DNA of 64,000 nt from Madurella fahalii (lineage: Eukaryota > Ascomycota > Sordariomycetes > Sordariales). The stretch's first letter is position 1. Every line of letters starts with the position of its first letter. This document shows, in pieces, positions 22,867-33,060 of the stretch. The translations under genes and the position numbers were made by a program. Location: positions 124,001-188,000 of the forward strand of contig CM056880.1 in the NCBI GenBank assembly GCA_029876055.1, written 5' to 3'. The notes under the pieces were generated by a model. It ran no database searches, was not told where the DNA came from, and saw nothing but the letters and a program-made list of their open reading frames with translations.

Positions 22867-24092
22867 TCAAAGGGCGTGGCCCTTGTTGACGATACCAACT
22901 TCGTCGTCATCTCGTGATGATGCCTCATCAAATTCGACAGTTGTCTCATATGTCCTCTGAATGTATATACCCCCGTTCTTTTGGTTGCTAGTGTGCATGT
23001 CATCCAAGGGTATCGACTCCGCCACCATAACCGTTCTTGAGACCGAATGCGGCCCGTAATCGCCGTGAGAGCTGGCACCGGCGGCCTGATGTGTCATGCC
23101 CGTTGTGTAACGTGCCTTGTTTCTCGAGCTGTATTTTTTGAACACTGCGCGAGAGAAGTGCCTTGAGCGGAGGTAGAGACCCAACAATCACGGCCGTGGA
23201 AGTTTCGATCGCACCCCAGATAGCGAGTCCGATGAGATCGACCGTCCCGCCAGTGGCGGAGATAACTTGGGTCATACGTACAATGGCCACCGAGATAATG
23301 ATAGCGCCGAGGCTGAAAGCAATGCCCAGACCCATCTTCCGGCGAAAGTCGAGCTGCAGTGATGGTAGAATGGCGATAGGCAAAGCCATAATTATGAGGT
23401 CGCTCGTGACGTCGACGGTGGTGGAGTAGATAACGTTGAACTTCTGCATCCATATCTCGTGTGGCGAGCTACATGCACCTGATGTAGGGAACGAATCATG
23501 TCAGTTATGTTGACTTATAACAAGTGTTATGAGGCATACCAGCTTTAAAATAATCTGACGGAGGGCTGCAGGTCAAAGAGCTGGCGAGCCAACACCCAAC
23601 ATAGGCTAGGAAAGCGAAGATGGAGGCGCAGTACCACAATCGCCGAAGGATGGGAAAGGGTTTGACGAAGCGGAAGAAAACAGCCATAAAGCTCGCCTTA
23701 ACGGACCACAGAATGGTCCAGAACAATTTGATGATAGGGAATTGCCAGCGCGAGAGTTGCTCTGTCCTTGGGATAGTATCTTCGTCTGGTGTAATGCGGC
23801 CTGCTCCGAGGTATGTGATATACCACAAGGAAGGCATCTGCTCCGTTTGCAGAATAGCCATGGTAAGAAGGCAGAGCCAGGCGAACATGATCCAGTAATC
23901 ATCGAAGAGAAAGGACCGATTTTGTCGGAAGCGAACGGTCTGGCGCAGAGCCACAAAGATGGTCGCAGTCGAGAAGAAGACCCAGACGATGGCGAGAAGG
24001 CCAGTCTCTCCAATCGACTGAGCAGCACCAGGAAGCGGCGCATTTGGGTTGGCAGTGACTGCTAGAATGTTAGCTGCCGCCGTTTCTGACAT
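22867..24092 (-). pseudogene. Pth11-like/rhodopsin-domain integral membrane protein, one frameshift
   Basis: Fungal seven-helix membrane protein of the rhodopsin-like (SAT4/Pth11-related) family; some members sense surface or host cues. Exon 1 is 24092-23540 and exon 2 starts at 23478 (61 bp intron). The start at 24092 gives MSETAAANILAVTANPNAPL. Membrane segments include GLLAIVWVFFSTATIFVAL, FDDYWIMFAWLCLLTMAIL and DVTSDLIIMALPIAILPSL. The family cysteine-containing loop is SLTCSPPSDYF plus ACSSPHEIW. In a run of six T's (A's on the coding strand) at 23134-23139 the frame shifts: ALLSRSVQK is followed in another frame by YSSRNKARY and a long plausible cytoplasmic tail ending at 22867. With the extra base the protein ends at 23000 instead. 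This may be a homopolymer sequencing error, in which case the gene is intact. Confidence 0.75.
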
Positions 24093-25453
24093 GTCTCAAT
24101 TGTCCACAGGGACCAAAGGGTGTGCCAGAAATTCAGGAACGACGAAGAAGATTTAATGGGGACTTTACGAGTTACCGAGGCTCCAATGTTATTACATACC
24201 CAAAGTCTGGAAGCGCATGGGAGTAGGAATCCTACCTTCCGGGTTGCGGTATCTTCCGGGCGAAGCGTTGCATTGCTTCCGCGTCTCCCTCGAAGGCATC
24301 GTCAGAAAAGCTGCGTGAACGCCATGTTTCACTTCACCAGACAAGACTTTATGCGGGACTGAGGCAACAATCTGCGAGATGACGACCCCTGCCAATAAGG
24401 TTGAGCCGAGACGGGTGGATGAAGGCCCACAACGTCCCAGCAGCGTTAGTACTTACTTGGTATGCATAACAAATGCAACCATGTATCCAAGAGGAGCGCC
24501 AAACTACGGACGGCACAATATGCCCAGAACGCCCTAACAAGGGTACGGGCATTTGTAGAAATGACGCGGGATTTTTCAAGGGGCGTTGCATTGCCCACGC
24601 CGCCAGAAAAGACTTTTTTCATAATGAGTTGGAGCGCCCGATTTTTGGCACAGTTTAACCCATAGTAGTTCCTGTTCATTGTACGTGCTTCGTCTAGCAT
24701 ATACATCCTAACGGGAAAGGTCCGTAAGGAGAGTTCCAACGCCCATCCACGTTAGGGATGATTGCCGTGAGATCAGTAAGTCACATTCGCTAAGAAAGGC
24801 AGAGAGGCACAGCGGTTATACGAACCAGCAACATCTGAGCTTGCAAGGATTAAAATGCGCACGCATCCCACACGTGCGTCTTTAGACTGTTCCCTTGCAT
24901 ACCCGAAATCACCAGATAGGTCTTGTTCGCGGGAATTTCCCAAGAATCTTCGGGCGCATCGTCTGGAGAAGCCTGAGCCGGGTTGCTGGGATCTTGGGGG
25001 CTTCTCCTACGGCAGCAAAACCTCGGTTTCTGGTTGATCCTACCAGGCCAGCACCACTCGCCCTATCGGCGTCTTATTAGGTTGCCTCGGACCCGATGTA
25101 ACAGATTCTCGCGAGTCTCGGGGCCAAGGCTACCCGGGGCGCACTCCGGAGGCCATTGATAGTAGTTAGCGTCAACTTGCGGTTCCACAGACGCGAGCAG
25201 CTGCATTTCTCATTTTCCCCGCAGCAGACCCAATACCGCTTACGCCTTCTCTTTTTGCAAGCATTTCGCTCCTTTGTACTTTGTAATGGAATCAGCTGAT
25301 TCACCCTTCCCCCAGACCCCTATGCGCCACAACTTCTGGCCGCATCAGTTAAATTAAAAACATGTCTTTATCTTCCATATTCTTCGCTGCCTGTGCCGCC
25401 TCGCTACCTCCCGCGCCACCCCGCTACCCGCTGCCCAAGGTGAAGTGGTCAAG
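24093..25453. other. Intergenic, no supported gene
   Basis: The spacer between two divergently placed genes, so both promoters should be here. A minus-strand frame at 24446-24739 (97 residues) has no recognisable motif and I do not call it. Confidence 0.35.
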
Positions 25454-27319
25454 ATGCGTTTCCGAACGGCACTGTCACTCTTTTTCGTTTTTGGTTCTGC
25501 CACCCAGGTCCAGCAGAAAGCTGGTCCTAAATGCAGATGTGTAAGTTGTTCATTTCAATACAGTCTTAAACTGCCGCCTCGGTACCGCCAGAAACTCATC
25601 TCGTTCCCACCACAGGTCCCTGGCGATGGCTGCTGGCCTAGCCCTTGCCACTGGCAGACTTTCCGCCAGGAGCTGGGCGAAGGCAAGCTCATCAAGACCT
25701 CTCCAATCGCCGAGTCGTGCTACAACGGCCCGCATAAGGATCTGGATGAGTGTGCCTACGTGACACGGATGTGGTCGGATCAGGACTTCCAAACAAGCAA
25801 GCCGATCGGAAGGCCCTATCCCTACAACATCACCTGCGCTCCCGTGAACTACACCGCTGGGGAGTCTCCTACGTCGTGCATCCTCGGCCCCCTTCCTCTG
25901 TACGCCGTCAATGCCACCACGAGAAAGGATATTGCCCTCACGCTCGACTTTGCCAAGCGCAACAACATCCGTCTTGTCATCACCAGCACGGGACACGATC
26001 TCCTGGGCCGCTCTGACGGTTACGGCGGTCTCCAAGTCTGGCTGCGACATTTCCGCAACGGCATCTACTTCCAAGAGACTTTCAAATCTAGCAAATCGTG
26101 CCGGAAGTCCGGCTGGAAAGGCAGCGCTCTTCACATCGATGGCGCATGGCAGTGGCGTGACGTATACAAGGTTGCCGAGGCAAACAACGTCATCGTTGTT
26201 GGTGGTGGTGCTGTGTCTCCCGGTGCTATCGGCGGATGGCCTTCCGGTGGCGGCCATGGCCCTGCCACACGCAACTACGGGCTGGGCGCCGACCAGATCC
26301 TGGAGGCCGAGGTGATGCTCGCCAATGGGAAAATTATTACTGCCAATCACTGCGAGAACACTGACCTATTCCGTGCCATCCGTGGCGGCGGCCCTGGTTA
26401 CGGCATCGTCCTAAGCCAGCACATCAAGGCTTACCCCAATGTCAACGTTGTTACAGTTCATCGACTCGCTATCGCTCCGCTTCAGCAAACCCCGGAAAAC
26501 GCGGACCTCCTCGACGCTGTTTCAGTTCTGCTCCAACATTTCCCTAGTCTCAACGAGAAGGGATATGCTGGTTACGGTTTTTGGTTCCGCAACCTTCCCA
26601 GGCCCTTCATTGGCGAGACTCGGTCCGGTTATACCCACGGCATCTGGACCATTGGCAAGCGACAAGCTCAGGCTGAAAACGCCATAGCCCATGCACTCAG
26701 GACGTTAGAGGCGTTCCGGGACAGGTTGTTCATCCAGTCAACATTCACCGAGTATCCGGACTACTGGTCATTCTACCATGCAGAGTCTGGCCTCTACGAC
26801 CCGACAGGCGATACGTCCATATTGACTTCCCGTATGATCAACAAAAAGGCCGTGTCCGATTACAAAAAAGTCCGTGATACTGTCGAGATTATCAGCGGCA
26901 GGCCCGAGGAGTTCACGTCCAACGTCATTCTCCTCGTCTCGGGTGGCCAAGTTTTCAAAGACGCCGCCGACAAGACCTCTGGGCTCCACCCTGCGTGGCG
27001 GGATTCCCCCTTTGTCCTCATCACCGGGCAGGGTATCCCTAAGGTCGCGAGCCGTGAGATCCGACAGTACGTTACCAACGAGATAACTCATGTCAAGGGA
27101 GCTGCCCTCAAGAGGCTTGCCCCTGATACAGGAGGCTATATGAACGAAGGTGACCGCCACGACCCTGATTACATTCAGACCTTCTACGGTTCCAACTACA
27201 GGAGTCACCTGGCGGCAAAGAAGAAGTACGACCCCGATCATGTATTTTACTGCCCAAGCTGCGTCGGTGCCGAGACGTTTATCGAGAGGCCCGATGGGCC
27301 CCTGTGCCGGAAATCCTGA
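25454..27319 (+). CDS. Secreted FAD-linked oxidase (berberine-bridge type)
   Basis: FAD-dependent oxidoreductase of the FAD_binding_4 plus BBE architecture, often found in fungal secondary metabolism. The start at 25454 gives a signal peptide (MRFRTALSLFFVFGSATQ). Exons 25454-25540 and 25616-27319 make 596 residues. KCRC and VPGDGCWPS flank the junction. TSTGHDLLGRSDGYGG contains the His that in relatives binds FAD covalently. GGGAVSPGAIGGWPSGGGHG and AIRGGGPGYGIVL are the FAD-domain glycine loops. NYRSHLAAKKKYDPDHVFYC is the C-terminal BBE motif. The 75 bp intron is a multiple of three with no stop, so it reads through as extra protein; the canonical gtaagt start and the CRC/PGD spacing argue for splicing. 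The gene is intact and lies inside the inverted segment. Confidence 0.9.
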   Translation: MRFRTALSLFFVFGSATQVQQKAGPKCRCVSCSFQYSLKLPPRYRQKLISFPPQVPGDGCWPSPCHWQTFRQELGEGKLIKTSPIAESCYNGPHKDLDECAYVTRMWSDQDFQTSKPIGRPYPYNITCAPVNYTAGESPTSCILGPLPLYAVNATTRKDIALTLDFAKRNNIRLVITSTGHDLLGRSDGYGGLQVWLRHFRNGIYFQETFKSSKSCRKSGWKGSALHIDGAWQWRDVYKVAEANNVIVVGGGAVSPGAIGGWPSGGGHGPATRNYGLGADQILEAEVMLANGKIITANHCENTDLFRAIRGGGPGYGIVLSQHIKAYPNVNVVTVHRLAIAPLQQTPENADLLDAVSVLLQHFPSLNEKGYAGYGFWFRNLPRPFIGETRSGYTHGIWTIGKRQAQAENAIAHALRTLEAFRDRLFIQSTFTEYPDYWSFYHAESGLYDPTGDTSILTSRMINKKAVSDYKKVRDTVEIISGRPEEFTSNVILLVSGGQVFKDAADKTSGLHPAWRDSPFVLITGQGIPKVASREIRQYVTNEITHVKGAALKRLAPDTGGYMNEGDRHDPDYIQTFYGSNYRSHLAAKKKYDPDHVFYCPSCVGAETFIERPDGPLCRKS

Positions 27320-27464
27320 AGGTAGATTTCAATCAGACTGACATGTGAGCCCGGGAGGGTTGTAAGTCTAATAGTTCCTATTACTTTGTAGTTTTTACCC
27401 TATTTAATTTCGGATACACTGAAACACTGTAGACGATTTAATTATAGTAGAGGCGATTTGGCTA

Positions 27465-28512
27465 ACATGCATGATAAGCGAGCGATCCCGACAAGCGAGC
27501 AATCCACTTTCCAACGCAACACACCTCTTCCATACAAAACATCACATTGCTCTACGACTAATAATAGAAAATCTTTCGTACGAAGCCAAAATACAACTGG
27601 CGCTCAACGCTAGTCAACGAGACCAAAATCTTAGCGGTCGAACTATAGCGAAAATCTATACCGTCAATAAGGATACCCTCCGTCACCGACACGCCGATCG
27701 GCCTACAAGATGCGATATACCAGCTAATTCACGCAAGCTTACAGATTTGGAGGAGAAAACGATTGTTCAATACATAATTGAGCTATATACATACGCCTTT
27801 CATCCTCGGCTCGCATACATAGAAGATATAGCCAACCGATTGCTATGCAAACGCAACACGCCGTCTATTGTCAAAAGGATCATGTGCCAAAGGACCAGGA
27901 TCACAGGATCTAGTGTGGGAGCCAAACCCATGTACTCTATTGAGCTAAGGAAAACTGGCAGCTAACTGCGCCATTGTACGGATGTCATCCTGTACGCGTA
28001 TCTCGTCTATAAAAGGAGCAAACTCTCCAGCAAAGATAGACGGGGACAGACAAAAAGAACACAGGGACAATCAACACAATCAAGACAAGACACATAAAAA
28101 TCCTAAACTGTCAATTCCCAAGATTCAGAGGTGCCGTGTTTCCGACACCTATTAGCATACAATGGGCTTACAACTTCGTCAAGCGCTAACCAGAACTTCG
28201 AACGCGTTTTATACGTAAATACGACTACCAGAGGGCCAAATACAAAGATCCGAAAGTTATTTACAAATAGTTTGCACTTGTACATAATATTAAGGTCAAA
28301 TATAGTATTCTCGACGACGATTCGTATAACTTCGATAAGACTAGGTTTATAATAGGTATTATTATCGCCTCTATAGTAGTTACTACCTCAGATGGCCGCA
28401 ATAGGGCTAAATAAGCCTAGCTTAGTAATCGAGAGTAGGCTATAGTTATCCAAGGAGTAAATGCCTTAGGCTGGGCTATCCCACCATTCATCATCTTAGC
28501 TAGGCAATATCA
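27465..28512 (+). mobile_element. Fot1/pogo-like transposon, 5' half with TIR and DNA-binding domains
   Basis: The terminal inverted repeat starts at 27465 after TA (27463-27464): acatgcatgataagcgagcg, matching 16804 with a few transitions. Transposase N-terminus: ENLSYEAKIQLALNASQ, TIAKIYTVNKDTLRHR (HTH_psq type), PANSRKLTDLEEKTIVQYI (CENP-B-type HTH), then, after an inserted LTR-1 (27869-28147), QWAYNFVKR, YDYQRAKYKDPKVI, ILDDDSYNFDKT (first Asp block), VIQGVNALGWAIPPFIIL. Several Gln and Trp codons are stops. It breaks at 28512 in the QYH motif, exactly where the LTR-2 begins, and its continuation is at 17905 on the minus strand. Confidence 0.87.
27869..28147 (+). repeat. Solo LTR-1 inside the Fot1-like transposase
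   Basis: It starts tgtcaaaaggatcatg and ends gtttccgaca. Flanks tctat and cctat differ by one C/T transition, which fits an aged 5 bp duplication. Confidence 0.85.
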
Positions 28513-28776
28513 TGTCGGATGCACAGCACCTCTGAACGTTCGGAGTTAAATTTAGGATGGAAATTCAGGATGTCTTGTTTTCTTCCTTGTCTAACGGAGG
28601 TGAACTTCCTTCTTATTCCCAATTTCCTGGACCACGGAGACCCGGGTTGACGGGTCTCCGAGAGATCGGATCACACTTATCCGAGTCGCACTAATCCGGA
28701 TCACACTGATCCGGGTTCGTGTTTTGCAGATCCAAGATCCAGCTTCCTGACCCTTTTGACACAACCCTTTTTGACA
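28513..28776 (+). repeat. LTR-2 copy (inversion breakpoint, right)
   Basis: A 264 bp LTR from tgtcggatgcac to ctttttgaca. Flanks are tatca on the left and atcta on the right, the reverse complements of the flanks of the 17906-18169 copy in exchanged order. Confidence 0.87.
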
Positions 28777-29051
28777 ATCTATACTAACGTCGATGCTAGG
28801 CCTTTAGCAAGTTGAACCTAGCCGGTAGTTGGTTAGGTTCGACTAAACACTCTTGTACTGTCGCCCGGCTTAGCTGTCCCCGGCGCCGCTAGGCAAAGGG
28901 CCGTCCTCCTAGCGTGTTCTACGACCTCGGGCTACCGGCGCTTAAGCTCGTTAATCTCGTCCTACAGCGTACGGTATATGTTTCTATTGTAGTCGTATAG
29001 AAGGAAGTGGATATACGTTCTATCCTATCCGATATTCAGGTCGACGTCTAC
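28777..29051 (-). mobile_element. 5' continuation of the gag-like element, beyond the inversion
   Basis: Read on the minus strand this has the same stop-riddled, retroelement-like character. Joined at ATCTA to 18170 it continues the acidic/Lys-rich frame (IDL then EGEGNKENKISEDED). It ends where an LTR-4 copy starts at 29052. Confidence 0.5.
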
Positions 29052-29475
29052 TGAAATGGAGCGGAAAACACACATCCACTCCATCAACAAAACAACAAGA
29101 TGACAAAACAAGGGGAGAGACAACGACTGAGAAACCCGACAACAAACCAGGATCCCCAGCAACGTGGCTTGGACCAAAGTGGCAACAAAGATAGGCAGGA
29201 CTCCCTCTGATCAGAGGGAGGCCGCAAAGACAGCTCCTAATGGAGCAAGCAAATCGAAAGAAAGAATTGGTTGAACTGTTGATCTTGATTTTCTTGACTG
29301 TCGAAGGCCGACAGTCAGGACAGTCTTAAATACAGGAAAAAAGTGGGTTCTCAGTCCGATCACCTGATCCAGCCCGGAGGGCCGGGAACCCGATACCCCG
29401 GACCTACACTGCCGGACCCGAAGTCCCGGAGTTGTCTTAGAGCGCTATCCGGCCAGTGCACTATTCCCCACTTCA
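29052..29475 (+). repeat. LTR-4 copy 1
   Basis: It starts tgaaatggagcgg and ends ccccacttca, giving TGAA...TTCA inverted ends, with the perfect palindrome ccctctgatcagaggg at about 29211-29226. The 5 bp flanks (tctac, ctata) do not match, so its boundaries or history are uncertain. Confidence 0.6.
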
Positions 29476-29682
29476 CTATATTGATCAGCCACTCTATAAA
29501 GTATACGGCGTGTATAGCAAGTTGAAGCGGTGTGTTTTTCTCTGTCTGTTTATTGCGTGTCTCTGGAAGCCTGACAGTATCGGAGTACTTGCAGCGGTTA
29601 AAGGGCTAGAGCTCTTTGTCGATATGCCCTTCCGCTATATAGACGAATTCGACTTTATTGTCATTATTGCGGTACGCTATAT
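29476..29682. mobile_element. Decayed retroelement fragment between LTR-4 copies
   Basis: About 200 bp of AT-rich, protein-like but unrecognised sequence between two LTR-4 copies in the same orientation. It may be host element sequence or a deleted internal region. Confidence 0.3.
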
Positions 29683-30032
29683 TGAAATGGTGCAGAAACA
29701 CACATCTACACCCACATACCCACCAATAACAAGGGAGAGGGCAAAGACGGCCAAATGCCCGACAGACAGATAGACAAGACAGGCTAGGCGACACCACCAC
29801 AAATCGGGCCCCTACAGCCTAAACAAGGTCAAAACAACATATGCAGATAGAGCTCTCTCTGATCAGAGGGAGATCGCTTTGCATGCAAGGAGAGCTCGTC
29901 AATTGAGCTTGCAACAAGTGTGAAGAAAAGTACTGAATTGATTGTCCTGTCTAAGGAGCAATGGCCAGGACGGCCCTACTTATAGTGCGAAAGAAAAATG
30001 GGCCCACGGCAAGTTCCAGCCCCCGGGGCATC
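29683..30032 (+). repeat. LTR-4 copy 2
   Basis: It starts tgaaatggtgcagaaacac and contains ctctctgatcagagggaga, gaattgattgtcctgtct and aaaaatgggccc. Its end is masked by the solo LTR-1 at 30033. The short piece at 30305-30339 with tccctctgatcagaggga may be its continuation. Confidence 0.6.
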
Positions 30033-30299
30033 TGTCAAAAGGATCATGTGCCAAAGGATCAGGATCACAGGATCTAGTGCAGGAATCAAACCCATGGACT
30101 CTAGTCAGCTAAAGCAGGCTGGCAGCTGACTGTGCCATTGAACAGACGTTATCCTATACGGGTATCTCGTCTATAAAAGGAGCAAGCTCTCCAGCACAGA
30201 CAGAGAATGAAGAGAGGGACAATCAACACAATCAACGCAAGACACATAAAAATCCTAAACTGTCACTTCCCAAGATTCAGAGGTGCCGTGTTTCCGACA
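30033..30299 (+). repeat. Solo LTR-1, TSD GCATC
   Basis: It starts tgtcaaaaggatcatgtgcc and ends gtttccgaca, with GCATC at 30028-30032 and 30300-30304. Confidence 0.9.
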
Positions 30300-30339
30300 G
30301 CATCATCCTAGCAACTGTGTCCCTCTGATCAGAGGGACC

Positions 30340-30608
30340 TGTCAAAAGGATCATGTGTTAGTCCAAAGGATCAGGATCACAGGATATAGTGCAGGAGCTA
30401 AACCCATGTACTCTATTGAGCTAAGGAAGACTGGCAGCTAACTGTGCCACTGTACGGACGTCATCCTGTACGTGTATCTCGTCTATAAAAGGAGCAAACT
30501 CTCCAGCAAAGATAGACGGCAGGGAAAAAAAAAAAGGCAATCAAGAGAAGACACACAAAAATTCTCAACGGTCATTTCCCAAGATTCAGAGGTGCCGTGT
30601 TTCCGACA
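30340..30608 (+). repeat. LTR-1 copy without matching flanks
   Basis: It starts tgtcaaaaggatcatgtgtt and ends gtttccgaca. The flanks ggacc and tgatc differ, so this copy may come from recombination between two insertions. Its 5' part (gtgttagtccaaagg) is intermediate between the two LTR-1 subtypes. Confidence 0.8.
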
Positions 30609-30873
30609 TGATCAAGTGTGATCTGAGAGCTCGGATTACTGAGATCTATACACCCAGACCTATATCTGTGGACCTGGATCCCAGTAGTTTAATACAAGGA
30701 AATAGAGATAATTTATTCTATCATCGCTTTTTTCTGTCCTAGTAGCTTCTACTTATCGTCTATAGTACTAGTAATATCGTAGTCTAGCTGTATACTACCA
30801 ACACCGTTTCTATTCGTTGTAAGTAGTAGGTACCTAGATAAGGAAGTGAAATATAGTATAGCTATAAGGGAGA

Positions 30874-31319
30874 TGTTGCGTGGGAAATGCAAAATATCAA
30901 AATTCGCCGTTATCTTCTATGTCAAAGAGTGTGGAAGCCTAGTAATATATGACAGGAATGGGCTAGTACCTGTCCGAAACACGGCACCTCTGAATCTTGG
31001 GAAATGACGGTTGAGGATTTTGTGTGTGTCTTCTCTTGATTGTCTCTCTGCGTATGTTGATTGTGTTGCTTGTCTCTCTCTCGTCTCCCTTAGAGAGCTT
31101 ACTCCTTTATAGACGAGATACACGTACAGGATGACGTCTGTACAGTGGCGCAGTCAGCTGCCAGCCTGCTTTAGCTGACTAGAATACATAGGTTTGGCTC
31201 CCGCACTAGATCCTGTGATCCTGATCCTTTGGCACCTGATCCTTTTGACAGTACCTAGGAAGGTTCTAGAATCCTGAGATCCTGGCTGTCTGGCCCATCT
31301 GGGCTCCCACCACGTAACA
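30874..31319 (-). repeat. LTR-5 copy, interrupted by LTR-1
   Basis: Read on the plus strand it runs from tgttgcgtggg to accacgtaaca and contains aatatatgacaggaatggg and gcccatctgggctcccacc, which match the reverse complement of 48395-48570. The LTR-1 at 30971-31250 sits inside. The 5' part is strongly mutated. Confidence 0.7.
30971..31250 (-). repeat. Solo LTR-1, TSD GTACC
   Basis: In plus-strand reading it starts tgtccgaaacacgg and ends ccttttgaca, with GTACC at 30966-30970 and 31251-31255. Confidence 0.9.
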
Positions 31320-31739
31320 GTTATCCAAAGACCTTCTAATGCTAGTCAATCAAAGTATAATGTTGACGAGGCTTGGGATAGCCCTATAGGAGCTGTACGA
31401 GATCAAGACACAGTATCTAAATTAAGTCAACGTACCTACTTACGGGACACCTGCAGTCCCTAGCTTATACAGAGATATTTACCTACCTACTCCAATTTAA
31501 CTATAAGATAATCAATTCTAAACTAAATTTTCTATATTTTCCCTACTTCATTGTCAATTACTAATAATAGCCTATACTAACTTACTAACCTATCTTATAA
31601 GTAAAGTAAGTAATTTCATTACCTTGCATATAGCCTAAGTTATTTGATAAGCAACGGAATTTGGTTAACACATTAATATTACGCGGTTATTGCTTAAACT
31701 GTATAGTGCAAGAAAAAGACGTAATTCAAAGCCTCTAAG
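31320..31739. other. AT-rich DNA, no supported gene
   Basis: A sequence rich in ta and tta, with stops in all frames, between the repeat nest and the 2EXR gene. It looks like old RIP-mutated repeat DNA, but I cannot assign a family. Confidence 0.35.
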
Positions 31740-33060
31740 TTACTTACAGGCAAGGTGAAACACACCGAGCTGTGGCCAGTGCTCTTTCCCATTAAGAGAT
31801 ACATCCATTTTCATGTCCCACCGATATGGCATGTCAAATTCGAAAGGGCCTGCTTGCTCTGGCATCTCCCCAAAGGCATGCGTGTCGAGTAGCCAAAAGC
31901 CAAATGCGGGCAGGGCATTCTCAACACGTTCTGGGGTATCAGGATTTGGTATGCTTCGGAATAGACCCTTGGTAAATAAATCGTTCCAACAGCCCTCCTC
32001 ATACTTGAGGTATTTTTTCGCGTCTGAGCACGTGAGGACTGCAGGAGCAGTTGGGCCCAGCTGTTGAGAAGTGATGAGGAACCGGGAATCTGGTCTCTTC
32101 CCTTCGGGGCGGGCGATCCCGAATATTCTTTCCATCTCCTGCCATGCCCAGAGGCTGGCTCGGGGGTCGATACCAACGCAGAAGAGACGTAAGTCGTCCT
32201 GGATAGGACGTGGGTCAGGTCCGACCAGAGTGAAGCCTTCGACCGGCGACTCTAGCGGTATCCCGCGGTTGAAGCGTATGCGATCTGCCATGAGCTCACC
32301 AGTCATCAGACGCGATTGCGACGCTGTCCGATGGTAGAAATACAGTGTTCTTAGATTGGCAATGGTAGACGTAAAGGCCTCTAGTGCCAATGGTGTGAGA
32401 AGTTCGGGTTCTAGTCGAGGTTAGCAGGCAGCCGATACTAAAGTGCACGAGATGCGATGGTGCCGTACGTCGTGGTATTTTGAAGTTGGCAACGTTGCCG
32501 TCTCCGACCATCAGGTTGAGAATGCCGTGGCCTTTTGGATCGTATGCTTTGCAGTCGTGAATAACGTCGGCCAGAAGCTCTGGGGATGGTTCCGCCCCCC
32601 CGAAGCCTCGGTTAACTTGGATATGGAGAAAGTCGAACTCAGGATTGAAGTAGAGGAAGCGACTGGCAGGTCCCTGGCTGCAAGGGAGATGTACGCGGTA
32701 GAAGGCTAGGGCCGCCGTCCTAGCCTCTGAGTTGGCCTGTAGCAACGGGCTAGTTTGGTGGTGGCTGCCGAGCGACAAGGTGTAGCCTTTACCGCTCTTG
32801 ACCCTCCCTAGTTCGTTTTTCTCAGCGTAGGCAGTAGATGGAGCCGATATGCCCTCCGCTAGATCAGTGCCTATGTTTTTTTTCTCGTCGCTGGCTTGAA
32901 TGATGACGTGGACAATGCGGTTTTCTCGGAGGAAGGTATCCCAGATCTTTAGTCGAAGCTCGCTCGGGAGGCGGGCAAACAGGGAAAATCCCTGGCCGTT
33001 GCCATCGCAATAACACTCATTGAACAGCCTAGGATAACCGAAGTCTACATTAGAAACCAT
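31740..33060 (-). CDS. 2EXR-domain protein of unknown function
   Basis: Exons 33060-32469 and 32410-31740 (58 bp intron, phase 1) give 420 residues without damage. The N-terminal motif FARLPSELRLKIWDTFL with RIVHVII after it is the 2EXR signature (F..LP.ELR..IW), common in large fungal families with no known biochemical role. TSPLLQANSEARTAAL is the second family block (L..N.E.R...L). The remainder is an unrecognised globular region rich in aromatic residues. No signal peptide or membrane segment is seen. A function should not be inferred beyond the family name. Confidence 0.8.

Noticed and set aside
25550..26350. 266-residue minus-strand frame
   Set aside because: It is antisense to the FAD oxidase, whose FAD and BBE motifs and intron are clear on the plus strand.
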